Shown here piece after piece: positions 7,713 through 15,826 of a stretch of 26,479 bases of DNA. The translations under genes and the position numbers were made by a program. Each line of letters starts with the position of its first letter. Within the stretch, counting starts at the first letter, position 1. The notes under the pieces were generated by a model. The model had not been told where the DNA came from. It saw only the letters and a list, made by a program, of their open reading frames with translations, and did no database searches. Origin of the DNA: RGIG8700 sp045648505 (GTDB lineage Bacteria; Bacillota; Clostridia; RGIG6154); assembly GCA_045648505.1 (NCBI GenBank), contig JAZROD010000003.1:1-26479 (forward strand), given 5' to 3'.

Positions 7713-8726
7713 ATGCAGAAAATTAAAAAACAGCCAAAGCTTATTGCTATCGCTGTTAGTATCATTATTCTTATCTCGCTTGTATCAACATACACACTCG
7801 CGGCAACAACATCAAATTCAAACACAAAAATCAAAACTGCTGCTGAAATTTCAGAAGTATCAAAGGTGTTAGCAACTCCTTCTGATGTTGATGAAAAAGT
7901 AAGTCTTATAAAAGACGGACTCAGAACAACTCTTAAACCTGCAATCAATGCAGTGATACAAGCAAACGGAGAAACTATCGAAACAACTGTTTATGACAGA
8001 GTTGACAAAGAATTGTTAAATAAGCTTGGAGTAGAAACAACTGAACTTGATTATTTAACACAAAGCTACAACGAAGATGAAAACACAATTTATGTTTCAC
8101 TTGTTAAAGTAACAGAAGAAACAATTGAAGAATCACAGATTATCAAATCATCTGTTACAAGTATTGATAATCCATATCTTTATGTTGGTCAGACTGCCAC
8201 AATCCAGAATGGTTCTGACGGAGAAAAAACTATTGTTTACAAAGTAAGATATGAAAACGGAAAAGAAACATCAAAGGTGATGATTTCTGAAAAAATTGAA
8301 AAGGTTGCTATTGATACAATCGTTGAGGTTGGTACAAAAGCACTCCCTGTTTACACATCAAAGTTTGGATTCAAAACTATTGAAAACGGTGAGATTCCGC
8401 CATATAAAGACAGTTTCGTTGTAAATGCATCAGCATACGACTTGTCTTTTGCAAGCTGCGGAAAAAATCCTGGAGACAGAGGATATGGAATTACCGCATC
8501 AGGTATGCAGGCAAGATATGGCGTAGTTGCGGTAGACCCTAATGTTATTCCACTTGGTACAAAGCTTTATATCACATCTCTTGATGGTAGCTGGACTTAC
8601 GGTGAAGCTATTGCAGGTGATACAGGCGGAGCTATTAAAGGAAAAAGAGTTGACTTGTTCTTTGATTCATACAGTGAATGTATTAGTTTCGGAAGAAGAC
8701 AGGCAATTGTTTATATAATAGGCTGA
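7713..8726 (+). CDS. Secreted G5/3D-domain cell-wall protein (YabE/YocH-like)
   Basis: A 337-residue exported protein. Residues 1-30 are a signal or anchor (Lys-rich head, then IAIAVSIIILISLVSTYTLA). Residues ~45-120 look like a DUF348-type region. Residues ~140-210 (QIIKSS...VMISEKIEKVA) fit a G5 domain. Residues ~236-337 are a 3D domain with the expected acidic motifs VDPNVIPLG, AGDTGGAIKG and RVDLFF, the fold shared with lytic transglycosylases of the MltA and resuscitation-factor group. It probably cleaves or remodels peptidoglycan. I chose ATG 7713 because GGAGG (7703-7707) lies 5 bases before it; the ATG at 7701 overlaps that site. It is a single-gene transcript between a strong promoter and a terminator. 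Confidence 0.88.
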   Translation: MQKIKKQPKLIAIAVSIIILISLVSTYTLAATTSNSNTKIKTAAEISEVSKVLATPSDVDEKVSLIKDGLRTTLKPAINAVIQANGETIETTVYDRVDKELLNKLGVETTELDYLTQSYNEDENTIYVSLVKVTEETIEESQIIKSSVTSIDNPYLYVGQTATIQNGSDGEKTIVYKVRYENGKETSKVMISEKIEKVAIDTIVEVGTKALPVYTSKFGFKTIENGEIPPYKDSFVVNASAYDLSFASCGKNPGDRGYGITASGMQARYGVVAVDPNVIPLGTKLYITSLDGSWTYGEAIAGDTGGAIKGKRVDLFFDSYSECISFGRRQAIVYIIG

Positions 8727-8753
8727 AAAAAGAGGCATTAAGCCTCTTTTTTT
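8726..8753. terminator. Bidirectional terminator between convergent genes
   Basis: An 11-bp stem, A6-GAGGC/GCCTC-T6, has loop ATTAA and A- and T-rich flanks. It can end transcripts of both the 3D-domain gene and the minus-strand membrane protein. Confidence 0.88.
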
Positions 8754-9147
8754 AGTTGCAATTATTTCTGCATCTGATAAGACAGGTTGCGGTAGTTATC
8801 ATAAGAGAAAAGAAAAATAAAAGAGCGCCTGTAATAATAGCACCTATAATGCTTGTTGCGGCAAAAGTAATACCAAGCAAAATGATGGATGTTAAAACTG
8901 TACCTAAAATACCGGTTAAAAAGGTGTTAAGAAAATCACAGCACTGGCTTCTTTCGCCAAATGCTGAAGTTAAAAGAGTAATTCCCAAGAAGCCTATAGA
9001 AATACCAAGTAACACCCACAAAAAGGCAGGAGTTACAGTAATAACTGCTGTAAAAGTTAATATAGCGGTAATAACACCAATAATGATACTTACAATAACA
9101 GATGTGCCTGTGCAACTGATGCTGCAATCACAATCGTTTCTGTTCAT
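8752..9147 (-). CDS. Small Cys-containing membrane protein, function unknown
   Basis: A 131-residue protein starting MNRNDCDCSISCTG, followed by four hydrophobic helices: roughly residues 16-40, 43-62, 78-98 and 100-120. It ends in a Cys/Arg/Asn-rich tail (CLIRCRNNCN). I chose the start at 9147 because GGAGGTGAT lies just upstream; the frame extends further without a ribosome site. The Cys-rich ends on both sides of a compact four-helix bundle are notable, but I recognise no family. An overlapping + strand frame (8756-9193) has no such initiation site and is rejected. It is transcribed divergently from the pseudouridine synthase. Confidence 0.75.
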   Translation of the reverse strand: MNRNDCDCSISCTGTSVIVSIIIGVITAILTFTAVITVTPAFLWVLLGISIGFLGITLLTSAFGERSQCCDFLNTFLTGILGTVLTSIILLGITFAATSIIGAIITGALLFFFSLMITTATCLIRCRNNCN

Positions 9148-9193
9148 AATATCACCTCCACTGTATAATATGCCAATATGTGGATTAAAGTGA

Positions 9194-9222
9194 TTGAAAG
9201 AAATAAAAATATATGTTATAAT
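9194..9222 (+). promoter_or_regulatory. Sigma-A promoter of the pseudouridine synthase gene
   Basis: TTGAAA (9194-9199), 17-bp spacer, TATAAT (9217-9222) with TGT extension. The start codon is ~125 bases downstream, implying a long leader. Confidence 0.85.
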
Positions 9223-9228
9223 TGACAC

Positions 9229-9351
9229 ATACAGAATTTTATTTCATAAAATTCTTAAGAGCTGACGCCCTTTTGTGCTCTTTCGAGCACTGTGTCAATT
9301 GACGGAGTCGCAAAAATGCCCTTATTTTGCTGATTAAGAAATGGAGAAAGT
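9229..9351 (+). promoter_or_regulatory. Long structured 5' leader of the pseudouridine synthase mRNA
   Basis: The predicted leader holds two perfect hairpins: AGAATTTTA/TAAAATTCT (9233-9255) and GTGCTC-TTTC-GAGCAC (9275-9290). The ribosome site GGAGA is at about 9342-9346. I recognise no known riboswitch class and see no intrinsic terminator in it. Confidence 0.45.
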
Positions 9352-10296
9352 ATGCAGAGAATAGTAATAACAGAAAACGATGCAAATCAGAGAGTGGATA
9401 AGTTTTTAACGAAAACATTTCCAACCCTTCCACAATCTTTGATGTATAAAGCGTTCAGAAAAAAGGATGTTAAGATAAACCGCAAGAAATGCGAGATTTC
9501 CACAAGACTTCAGGCAGGAGATGTGCTTGAAATTTATCTTAATGATGATGTGCTTGAAAAGAAAGAAATCAAAAAGGATATTACAAAAATAATGCCTGTT
9601 CTTAACATACTTTATGAAGATGATAATATAATTCTTGTGGATAAAAAGCCCGGAACAAGTGTTCACGATGATGAAACCTCGGACGGTGAAACCCTCATTG
9701 ATATGATTCAGGCGTATCTGTATCTTAAAGGGGAGTATATTCCAAAAGAAGAAAATAGCTTTACGCCATCTCTTTGTAACAGAATAGATAAAAATACAGG
9801 CGGAATTGTTATTGCGGCAAAAAATGCAATGGCGCTTCGTACAATGAATGAAAAAATCAAAAACAGAGAAATTGATAAAAAGTATCTTTGTATTGTTCAC
9901 GGAAAGCCGTGGCCAAGAGAAGATACTCTTAATGCTTATCATATTAAAAATTCAAAAGAAAACAGAGCATATATTTTTGATGAACCACAGGATGGTGCAA
10001 GGAAGATTTCCACAAAGTATAAAGTTCTTAAATCAAAAAAAGGACTTTCTCTTGTGGAGGTTGAGCTTTTAACAGGAAGAACTCATCAGATAAGAGCTCA
10101 CATGGCGTACATAGGACATCCGCTTGCAGGTGATACAAAGTACGGCACAAACGAAATGAATAAAAATCTGCCATATAAATATCAGGCTCTTTATTCTTAT
10201 AAGTTAAGATTTTCTTTCACAAAAAAATCCCCGCTTGATTATTTGCGGGGAAAAGAATTTACGGTAAACGATGTTTACTTTATGGAAGATTTTTAA
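9352..10296 (+). CDS. RluA-family RNA pseudouridine synthase
   Basis: A 314-residue enzyme isomerising uridine to pseudouridine in RNA. An N-terminal S4 RNA-binding domain (residues ~12-65, QRVDKFL...LQAGDVLEIYL) precedes the catalytic domain. The catalytic motif is NRIDKNTGGIVIAAK, a clostridial variant of RLDxxTSG in which the Asp is the active nucleophile. LLTGRTHQIRAHMAYIGHPLAGDTKYG is the family's second signature. Domain order and length fit RluC/RluD, which modify 23S rRNA, but the target cannot be assigned. A GGAGA site precedes the ATG. The 3' end overlaps the convergent TPR gene by 17 bases. Confidence 0.92.
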   Translation: MQRIVITENDANQRVDKFLTKTFPTLPQSLMYKAFRKKDVKINRKKCEISTRLQAGDVLEIYLNDDVLEKKEIKKDITKIMPVLNILYEDDNIILVDKKPGTSVHDDETSDGETLIDMIQAYLYLKGEYIPKEENSFTPSLCNRIDKNTGGIVIAAKNAMALRTMNEKIKNREIDKKYLCIVHGKPWPREDTLNAYHIKNSKENRAYIFDEPQDGARKISTKYKVLKSKKGLSLVEVELLTGRTHQIRAHMAYIGHPLAGDTKYGTNEMNKNLPYKYQALYSYKLRFSFTKKSPLDYLRGKEFTVNDVYFMEDF

Positions 10297-10969
10297 GTTC
10301 TTCTTCAACCTGTTCTTTGGTAACACAGCTGAATACAGAAAATTCAGAAGTCAAAGCTTTTTCAAAAAAGGCTTTGGCTTTTTCTTTTTGCTCAAGTTTG
10401 TTTAAAAGTCTGCCGTAATTGAAATAACAATCGGCAAAAGACGGGTCTTCCTTTATGCTGAACAGTTGTTCATAAATTTTAAGAGAATTATCATAATCTT
10501 CAAGAAAATAATAGTTCATACCAAGATTATCTAAAACGCCAAGATTTTCAGGAGAAAAATCGTAAGCTTCAAGATTTATTTTAAGAGCTTTCTCATAATC
10601 GCCTTTAAGAATCAGCAACAAGCCAAGATTAACATAGATTGATGTGGTTTTATATTTTTCAAGCAAATCTTCTGTAAGCTCAATTGCATAGTCAAGGTCG
10701 CCCTTTTTCCATACCAAAAGTGCATAGTTTATGTCACAGAGGATTTTATCTTTTGCTTTTTTCTTGCTTATGTCTTTGAAAATATAATTGTTGTAAAGTT
10801 TTTCTGCTTTTTCATATTCGCCTGCTTTAATAAGAAAGAAAGCATACTGAACCATAGCGTAGTATTTAGGCTTTCTGTCAAGCATTTTGTCAAATTCAAC
10901 AAGAGCACCTTCAAGGTTGCCTTTGTTAAGTAAATTTATTGCTTTAATATATTTTGATTTCCAGAACAT
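10280..10969 (-). CDS. TPR-repeat protein
   Basis: A 229-residue soluble protein made of tetratricopeptide-like helical pairs. Units such as GNLEGALVEFDKMLDRKP, GEYEKAEKLYNNYI, GDLDYAIELTEDLL, GDYEKALKINLEAY, EDYDNSLKIYEQLF and QKEKAKAFFEKAL repeat about every 34-40 residues. TPR domains are protein-protein interaction scaffolds; no enzyme domain is attached. Its GAAAGGAATAA ribosome site lies inside the last codons of cca, two bases separating that stop from this ATG, so it is co-translated as the last gene of the glucosyltransferase-cca operon. It ends 17 bases inside the convergent pseudouridine synthase gene. Confidence 0.85.
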   Translation of the reverse strand: MFWKSKYIKAINLLNKGNLEGALVEFDKMLDRKPKYYAMVQYAFFLIKAGEYEKAEKLYNNYIFKDISKKKAKDKILCDINYALLVWKKGDLDYAIELTEDLLEKYKTTSIYVNLGLLLILKGDYEKALKINLEAYDFSPENLGVLDNLGMNYYFLEDYDNSLKIYEQLFSIKEDPSFADCYFNYGRLLNKLEQKEKAKAFFEKALTSEFSVFSCVTKEQVEEELKNLP

Positions 10970-10971
10970 TA

Positions 10972-12282
10972 TTATTCCTTTCTTAATAAACTTAAAAGTT
11001 TATTCTTTTCGTTAAGATTTTTATCTCTTAAAACTGCATCTAAAAGCATTTCAAGAGTGTTTCCAACTTCAACTCCGCTAAGACCTGAAGCTTTAAGGTC
11101 ATTTCCGTTGATTTTCAGTTCTTTTATGGTTAAAGGGTCATCTTTTACATTTTCGTATATTTCTTTGATTTTTGACAGCTTTTCAAGCCTTTCAGCTGAT
11201 GCTGTTTCACTGTGAGCTTTGCTATCGGCTTCCATAAGTGTTAAAAGTAACGGGAAATCTTCTCTTGAGCAATCGCAAATGGCCCTTTTTATACCGTAAG
11301 GAGTAAGCTCGTATTCAAATCTGTGAAGCTTTATAACTTTTTTGATTTTAAGGCGCATACGGTTGTCAAATTTAAGCTCCCTCATAATTTCATCAGCTAT
11401 TTCAGAGCTTATTTCCTCGTGACCTTTAAAATGGTCAACTCCTTTTGAATCGGTAATTTTTTTATAAGGCTTACCAACATCGTGCAGAAGCGCCGCCCAG
11501 CAAGCTTCTTTGTCATAAGGGGAATATTCAAGAGCTTTAAGTGAATGCATACCTACATTATAAATGTGATAGGGTGTATTCTGTTCGGTTTTCATACAGA
11601 AATCAAGCCACCCTGCAATCTGTTTTGAAATTCCAAGCTCGTATAAAAGATAAAGCTTTTCTCTGTGTTTTGAAGTAATGGCTTTTTCAAGCTCTGTTTT
11701 AATGCGCTCTTTACTTACATTTCGTATAAGAGGTGCATTTTTAATTATGGCCTGTTTTGTTTCTTCGGTAAGCTCAAAGCCTGTTTTACAGGCAAAACGA
11801 ACTGCACGAAGCATACGAAGTGCATCTTCGGTGAATCTTTCGTCAGGATTTCCCACACATTGGATTTTTTGGCATTCTATATCATTTTTTCCGCCAAAAA
11901 GGTCCACAATACCGCATCTTTTGTTATATGCAAGTGCATTTATTGTGAAATCGCGGCGTTTAAGGTCCTCGTCAAGAGATTTTACAAAAGCAACGGAAGA
12001 TGGTTTTCTGTTATCTATATAATCTCCTTCTGTACGGAAGGTTGTAACTTCAATGGGGGTATGGCCTAAAATAACGGTAATTGTACCGTGTTCGATGCCT
12101 GTATCATAGGTTCTGTCAAACAGAAGTTTTACAGTTTCAGGGTTTGCAGATGTGGCAACATCGTAATCATCGGGACTTATGCCCATAAGATAATCTCTCA
12201 CACATCCGCCAACGGCATAGGCTTCAAAGCCTGCACTCTCTAAAGTATCTATTATTTTTTCTACATCAGGTGGTAAATACAT
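10972..12282 (-). CDS. cca: CCA tRNA nucleotidyltransferase with HD domain
   Basis: A 436-residue class II poly(A) polymerase-type enzyme that adds or repairs the CCA end of tRNAs. Motifs are AVGGCVRDYLMG (nucleotide-binding loop), DDYDVATSA (DxD catalytic pair), RRDFTINALAYN, and the RFTEDALRMLRAVRFA stretch of the RNA-binding domain. An HD domain lies around residues 235-330 (ALLHDVGKP...HFKGHEE), as in many Firmicute and bacterial Cca proteins, and may provide phosphatase or phosphodiesterase activity. It starts 3 bases after the glucosyltransferase stop. The one tRNA in this window already encodes its CCA, so for that tRNA the role would be repair. Confidence 0.95.
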   Translation of the reverse strand: MYLPPDVEKIIDTLESAGFEAYAVGGCVRDYLMGISPDDYDVATSANPETVKLLFDRTYDTGIEHGTITVILGHTPIEVTTFRTEGDYIDNRKPSSVAFVKSLDEDLKRRDFTINALAYNKRCGIVDLFGGKNDIECQKIQCVGNPDERFTEDALRMLRAVRFACKTGFELTEETKQAIIKNAPLIRNVSKERIKTELEKAITSKHREKLYLLYELGISKQIAGWLDFCMKTEQNTPYHIYNVGMHSLKALEYSPYDKEACWAALLHDVGKPYKKITDSKGVDHFKGHEEISSEIADEIMRELKFDNRMRLKIKKVIKLHRFEYELTPYGIKRAICDCSREDFPLLLTLMEADSKAHSETASAERLEKLSKIKEIYENVKDDPLTIKELKINGNDLKASGLSGVEVGNTLEMLLDAVLRDKNLNEKNKLLSLLRKE

Positions 12283-12285
12283 AAA

Positions 12286-13389
12286 TCACAATCCTAAAAT
12301 AAAATCACAAAGGTCGTTGGTTGCATTTGGTTTGCCGATTTGTTTTATGCCCTCATTGAGAGTGCTCAATTTCCAGCTGTTGTTGAAAAGCTGATAAAGA
12401 GCATCGTCAACGGGATAGGTTTCGGTAACATACTGTGCAATACCATTGTTAATTAAAAACTCAAGGTTTCTGTCTTCCTGACCGGGAATTGGGTTGAATA
12501 AAATAAGTGGAAGACCTTTAACAAGACTTTCGGAAACTGTAAGTCCGCCCGGTTTTGTAATAATACATTCAGAAGCATCCATCATAATATGAACATCTTT
12601 TGTGAAACCATAAACATATTTTTTCTTTCTGGTTTCAAGAGCAAGGGCACGGCGGTACATTTTTTTGTTTTTACCGCAAACAATAATCATCTGGAAATCT
12701 TCGTCAAGATTATCAAGAAGTTTTATGTGGTTTAAAACACTTCCGTATCCCATAGAACCGCTCATAATAAGAATAGTTCTTTTGTCTTCTATGCCAAGGA
12801 ATTTTTTTGCTTCTGTTTTGGTTAATATTTTTGTGAATTTTTCGTCAATAGGTATTCCGAATGGGCGTACTTTTTCAATATTTATGCCCTTTTTCTCAAT
12901 CTGATTATTTAAAAGCTCGGATGCGGTTATATAATAGTCAATATCAACATTTTCCCAGAAAGGATGTATTGTAAAGTCTGTTATTATTCCTATAACCTTT
13001 ATTTTTCTGTCAAGCTTGTCTCTTTTTCTTAATGAGTTTATTACCTGCGCTGCAAGAACATGTGTGCAAACAATAACATCCGGATTGAAATCCTTTATAT
13101 ATGATAAAAATGCCAGAGCAACAAGATAGTTAAAGGTTCTTGTAACCTGGATTTTTCTTTTTGAACTTTTTTCTTCGCAACGATGATATTCAAAACCGTA
13201 AAGCTCGGGGGCATATTTTGTGGACATAATATAGCCTTTTGAAACACCGTCTCTTAATGTGGGGCTGATGTATTCATACACATCCACCATGTGGGCGTTG
13301 TGACCTTCAGCTTTTATTCTGTTTACTATGGCCATTCCTGTTGAATGATGACCGCCGCCGGTGGGGATAGACATAACTAAAATGTTCAC
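12286..13389 (-). CDS. Diacylglycerol glucosyltransferase-like (MGDG synthase/UgtP family, GT28)
   Basis: A 367-residue family 28 glycosyltransferase that would transfer glucose or galactose from a UDP-sugar to diacylglycerol at the membrane. The N-terminal domain has SIPTGGGHHSTGMAI (acceptor or membrane side), then IVCTHVLAAQVINSL and ITDFTIHPFW. The C-terminal UDP-sugar domain has IMSGSMGYGS and ITKPGGLTVSESLVKGLPLI. I place the start at GTG 13389, 8 bases after GGAGG, giving a VNILVMSIPTGGGHH start as in relatives; the ATG at 13404 overlaps that ribosome site. It heads the operon with cca and the TPR gene. The glycolipids could anchor lipoteichoic acid, which fits the phosphoglycerol transferase 500 bases away. 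Confidence 0.87.
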   Translation of the reverse strand: MNILVMSIPTGGGHHSTGMAIVNRIKAEGHNAHMVDVYEYISPTLRDGVSKGYIMSTKYAPELYGFEYHRCEEKSSKRKIQVTRTFNYLVALAFLSYIKDFNPDVIVCTHVLAAQVINSLRKRDKLDRKIKVIGIITDFTIHPFWENVDIDYYITASELLNNQIEKKGINIEKVRPFGIPIDEKFTKILTKTEAKKFLGIEDKRTILIMSGSMGYGSVLNHIKLLDNLDEDFQMIIVCGKNKKMYRRALALETRKKKYVYGFTKDVHIMMDASECIITKPGGLTVSESLVKGLPLILFNPIPGQEDRNLEFLINNGIAQYVTETYPVDDALYQLFNNSWKLSTLNEGIKQIGKPNATNDLCDFILGL

Positions 13390-13415
13390 GATAAATACCT
13401 CCAATCATTTATATA

Positions 13416-13444
13416 ATAATACCTTTTTTTTACTTAAAAGTCAA
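13416..13444 (-). promoter_or_regulatory. Sigma-A promoter of the glucosyltransferase-cca-TPR operon
   Basis: On the minus strand TTGACT (13444-13439), 17-bp spacer containing an eight-A run, then TATTAT (13421-13416). It lies 27 bases upstream of the GTG start. Confidence 0.8.
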
Positions 13445-13502
13445 ATTGTTTGTAACAAAATCAAAGGGATGAAATATTATGATTATGAAAGGGGGCAATT
13501 AA

Positions 13503-13622
13503 ATGTCATTATTCAAAGGCTTTGACCAGGACACAATTTTGTGGTTCATCATTTTATTCCTTTTACTTTTCTGGTGCGGTGACTGCAGAGGTCAGGACCA
13601 GGATATGGGCTGCGGTTGCTGA
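13503..13622 (+). CDS. 39-residue Cys-rich single-TM miniprotein
   Basis: ATG 13503 follows a GGGGG ribosome site by 7 bases. The peptide has a short polar head (MSLFKGFDQD), one hydrophobic helix (TILWFIILFLLLFW) and a Cys/Gly/Asp tail (CGDCRGQDQDMGCGC) with four cysteines. The layout resembles the small YjcZ-type or spore-associated peptides of Firmicutes, but it is not a clear match. It is the first gene of a two-gene unit with the next miniprotein and ends at a shared terminator. The tail could bind metal or form disulfides; that is speculation. Confidence 0.7.
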   Translation: MSLFKGFDQDTILWFIILFLLLFWCGDCRGQDQDMGCGC

Positions 13623-13656
13623 TAAAAAATAATTAAGTAAAAAGAAAGGGTTAAAT

Positions 13657-13800
13657 ATGTCAGACTATTCTAACAACTGTTGTAATCAGGGTTGCGGTTA
13701 CTCAAATAATAATGATAATTACTGGATTTGGATTATCATTATTGCAGTAATTATTATACTTTTTGCAGGAAATAATAATAACGGCTGTACGCTGTTCTGA
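13657..13800 (+). CDS. 47-residue Asn/Cys-rich single-TM miniprotein
   Basis: ATG 13657 is preceded by GAAAGGG. The N-terminal segment (MSDYSNNCCNQGCGYSNNN) is rich in Asn and Cys, a single helix follows (YWIWIIIIAVIIILFA), and the end is GNNNNGCTLF. Its architecture is inverted relative to the neighbour: here most cysteines lie before the helix, there they lie after it. The nearest family I can suggest is the YjcZ-like sporulation peptides. A strong terminator follows 3 bases after the stop. Confidence 0.7.
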   Translation: MSDYSNNCCNQGCGYSNNNDNYWIWIIIIAVIIILFAGNNNNGCTLF

Positions 13801-13803
13801 TTG

Positions 13804-13837
13804 AAAAAGGGAATGTGAGTATCACATTCCCTTTTTT
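13804..13837. terminator. Strong terminator after the miniprotein pair
   Basis: A perfect 15-bp stem (13804-13818 with 13822-13836), loop GTA, has A-rich and T-rich flanks and directly precedes the next promoter. Confidence 0.93.
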
Positions 13838-13838
13838 A

Positions 13839-13867
13839 TTGATTTTTTTCAAGAATAATGATATAAT
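13839..13867 (+). promoter_or_regulatory. Promoter of the phosphoglycerol transferase gene
   Basis: TTGATT (13839-13844), 17-bp spacer, TATAAT (13862-13867), with a second overlapping TATAAT at 13868-13873. The predicted transcript start is within a few bases of the ATG at 13877. Confidence 0.7.
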
Positions 13868-13876
13868 TATAATATT

Positions 13877-15766
13877 ATGACGAAAGAAAAGGTGATTAAC
13901 ACGAGAGAATATTTTTATGTAGAACCAAATCAAGACAGTAATGCAGAACGCAATAAGAGAGTCGCATATTTTTTTCTTGCACCTTTGATTCTTTTGCTGT
14001 CACTTGAGGTTATGCATCTGACATATCCAAATACAATAATAAGATTTTTTTCATCAATGTATTTTCCTGTGAAGCTTGCAATAACATATATATTTTTACT
14101 TTCACTGCAAAGCTTCTTTTACACATTGACACAAAGCTCTTTTTTATCAAATCTTTTAAATACAATTTTCATTTTTGCGCTTGGTTATGCAACAGAGGCT
14201 CTTGGCAGAGTAAACGGAAATCCGTTACTTCCTACAGACCTTCTGCTTATAAAAAATGCAAAAGATATAGCATCATTTGCAAAAATACCATTTTTCATTT
14301 CGGCAGTATGTGCCCTTGCAATTAACACGGTTTCATTGTATAAGCACTGGAGAGTATGCAGAAAATATGAAAAAACAATAAAGCCTTATCAAAGAATTGC
14401 GCTTGCAGTAGTTTCACTTACCACATTTTGTGTGGTGATGTATACAACTTGTTTTAATGCAAATTTCAGACATAGCGTGCTTCCCAAAATTGATGTAAAT
14501 TTTTCAGCATTCAACCCTATAGAGGATTATAATGCAAACGGTCTTGTGCTTACATTTTTCCCAAGAATTGGGGATATGACGGCTAAGCAACCTGAAAATT
14601 ACAGCCAGTTTGCAGTCAGTGCACTTAAATATAAGTATGAGCCTATGAAATCAACAGTAGCAGTGAAAAAGCCTAATGTAATAATAATACAGAATGAGGC
14701 TTGGTGGAACCCGGAACTTATGCCTGAGGTAGAGTACAGTGTTGATTTGTTTGAAGAAATAAATTCAATTAAAAGCAATATAGTAAAAGGAAAGTTTCTT
14801 TCACCTGTATTTGCCGGGGGAACTTGTCTGCCTGAATTTGAGGTACTGACAGGACTTCCCACATACCTTCTTACTGCATCTGCATATCCATACACACAGT
14901 ATATAACGGATGAAACACCGTCAATTGTGTCGGCTTTCAAAGAAAATGGGTATCAGACTGTGGCTCTGCATCCATACAGAAAGAATTTCTATAACCGTTC
15001 AACCGCATATCCTCTTATAGGCTTTGATACCTTCAAGGGAATGAATGATTTTGATTTTAAAGATGTTTCAGGCATCTATATAGATGATATGGCGTGCGTA
15101 AAGCAGATAATAAAAGAGTATGAAAATAAAACTGCGGACAGAATTTTCCAGTTTGTGGTAACAATGGAAAATCACGGAACATATACCACTCCAAGATATG
15201 AAAAATTCGATTTTGAAATGACAGCACCAACCCTTTCAGAGGATGATTATAATGACCTTATGAGATATTCTCAGGGAGTTTATAATGCAGACAAAGCCTT
15301 TAAGGCACTTGTGGATTATTTTGAAAGTGTTGACGAACCTGTTATAATTGCAATGTATGGTGACCATCTGCCACTTCTTGGTACAAACGGAAGCACCTAT
15401 ATGAACAGTGGATATGTGGAAAAAGCAGACAGATTTGTTTCATCAAGACATCCTGAACTTTATGAAACACCTTATGTTGTGTGGACAAACTATGAAAAAC
15501 CATACTTCGGTCTTACGGAAAAGGTAAGCGGAAATACTTTAGGTATGAAAATCTTTAAAGCAACGGGATGCGAAGCACCTTGGTATTTTGGCGTTATTGA
15601 TGAAATATGCAAAGCGTATCCGGGAATGGTGAATACTGCGGTATATAATAAAAAAATGGAAAAACTTGAAAATTTTCCAGATGAAGATATGCACATGGTG
15701 AAAGACTATAAAATGCTTATGTACGACATTCTTAACGGAAAAAAATATTGTATTAAAACTAAATAA
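13877..15766 (+). CDS. LtaS/OpgB-like phosphoglycerol transferase (sulfatase fold)
   Basis: A 629-residue membrane enzyme. About five transmembrane helices (roughly residues 30-48, 66-84, 92-108, 135-152 and 172-190) precede an extracellular sulfatase-type domain from about residue 265. Motifs are KPNVIIIQNEAWW (metal-binding Glu), FAGGTCLPEFEVLTG (the Thr is the expected catalytic nucleophile), VTMENHGTY and MYGDHLPLLG (metal-binding Asp-His). The family moves glycerol phosphate from phosphatidylglycerol to lipoteichoic acid, glycolipids or glucans. No ribosome site precedes ATG 13877, which is almost at the predicted transcript start. GTG 13892 is a possible alternative. The nearby diacylglycerol glucosyltransferase suggests a glycolipid acceptor, which is inference. 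Confidence 0.88.
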   Translation: MTKEKVINTREYFYVEPNQDSNAERNKRVAYFFLAPLILLLSLEVMHLTYPNTIIRFFSSMYFPVKLAITYIFLLSLQSFFYTLTQSSFLSNLLNTIFIFALGYATEALGRVNGNPLLPTDLLLIKNAKDIASFAKIPFFISAVCALAINTVSLYKHWRVCRKYEKTIKPYQRIALAVVSLTTFCVVMYTTCFNANFRHSVLPKIDVNFSAFNPIEDYNANGLVLTFFPRIGDMTAKQPENYSQFAVSALKYKYEPMKSTVAVKKPNVIIIQNEAWWNPELMPEVEYSVDLFEEINSIKSNIVKGKFLSPVFAGGTCLPEFEVLTGLPTYLLTASAYPYTQYITDETPSIVSAFKENGYQTVALHPYRKNFYNRSTAYPLIGFDTFKGMNDFDFKDVSGIYIDDMACVKQIIKEYENKTADRIFQFVVTMENHGTYTTPRYEKFDFEMTAPTLSEDDYNDLMRYSQGVYNADKAFKALVDYFESVDEPVIIAMYGDHLPLLGTNGSTYMNSGYVEKADRFVSSRHPELYETPYVVWTNYEKPYFGLTEKVSGNTLGMKIFKATGCEAPWYFGVIDEICKAYPGMVNTAVYNKKMEKLENFPDEDMHMVKDYKMLMYDILNGKKYCIKTK

Positions 15767-15777
15767 TATGAGATAAT

Positions 15778-15810
15778 AATAGTAGCATTTAAAAATGCTA
15801 CTATTTATTT
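15778..15810 (+). terminator. Hairpin between the phosphoglycerol transferase and Asn-rich gene
   Basis: A 13-bp stem (AATAGTAGCATTT and its complement, loop AA) is followed by a T-rich run. It ends only a few bases before the AAGGAG site of the next gene. It is either a leaky terminator or a structured leader; I see no separate promoter between. Confidence 0.65.
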
Positions 15811-15826
15811 TTAAGGAGATATTATT

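Noticed and set aside
8756..9193. 145-codon + strand frame
   Set aside because: No ribosome site; it mirrors the minus-strand membrane protein, which has GGAGGTGAT and clear helices.
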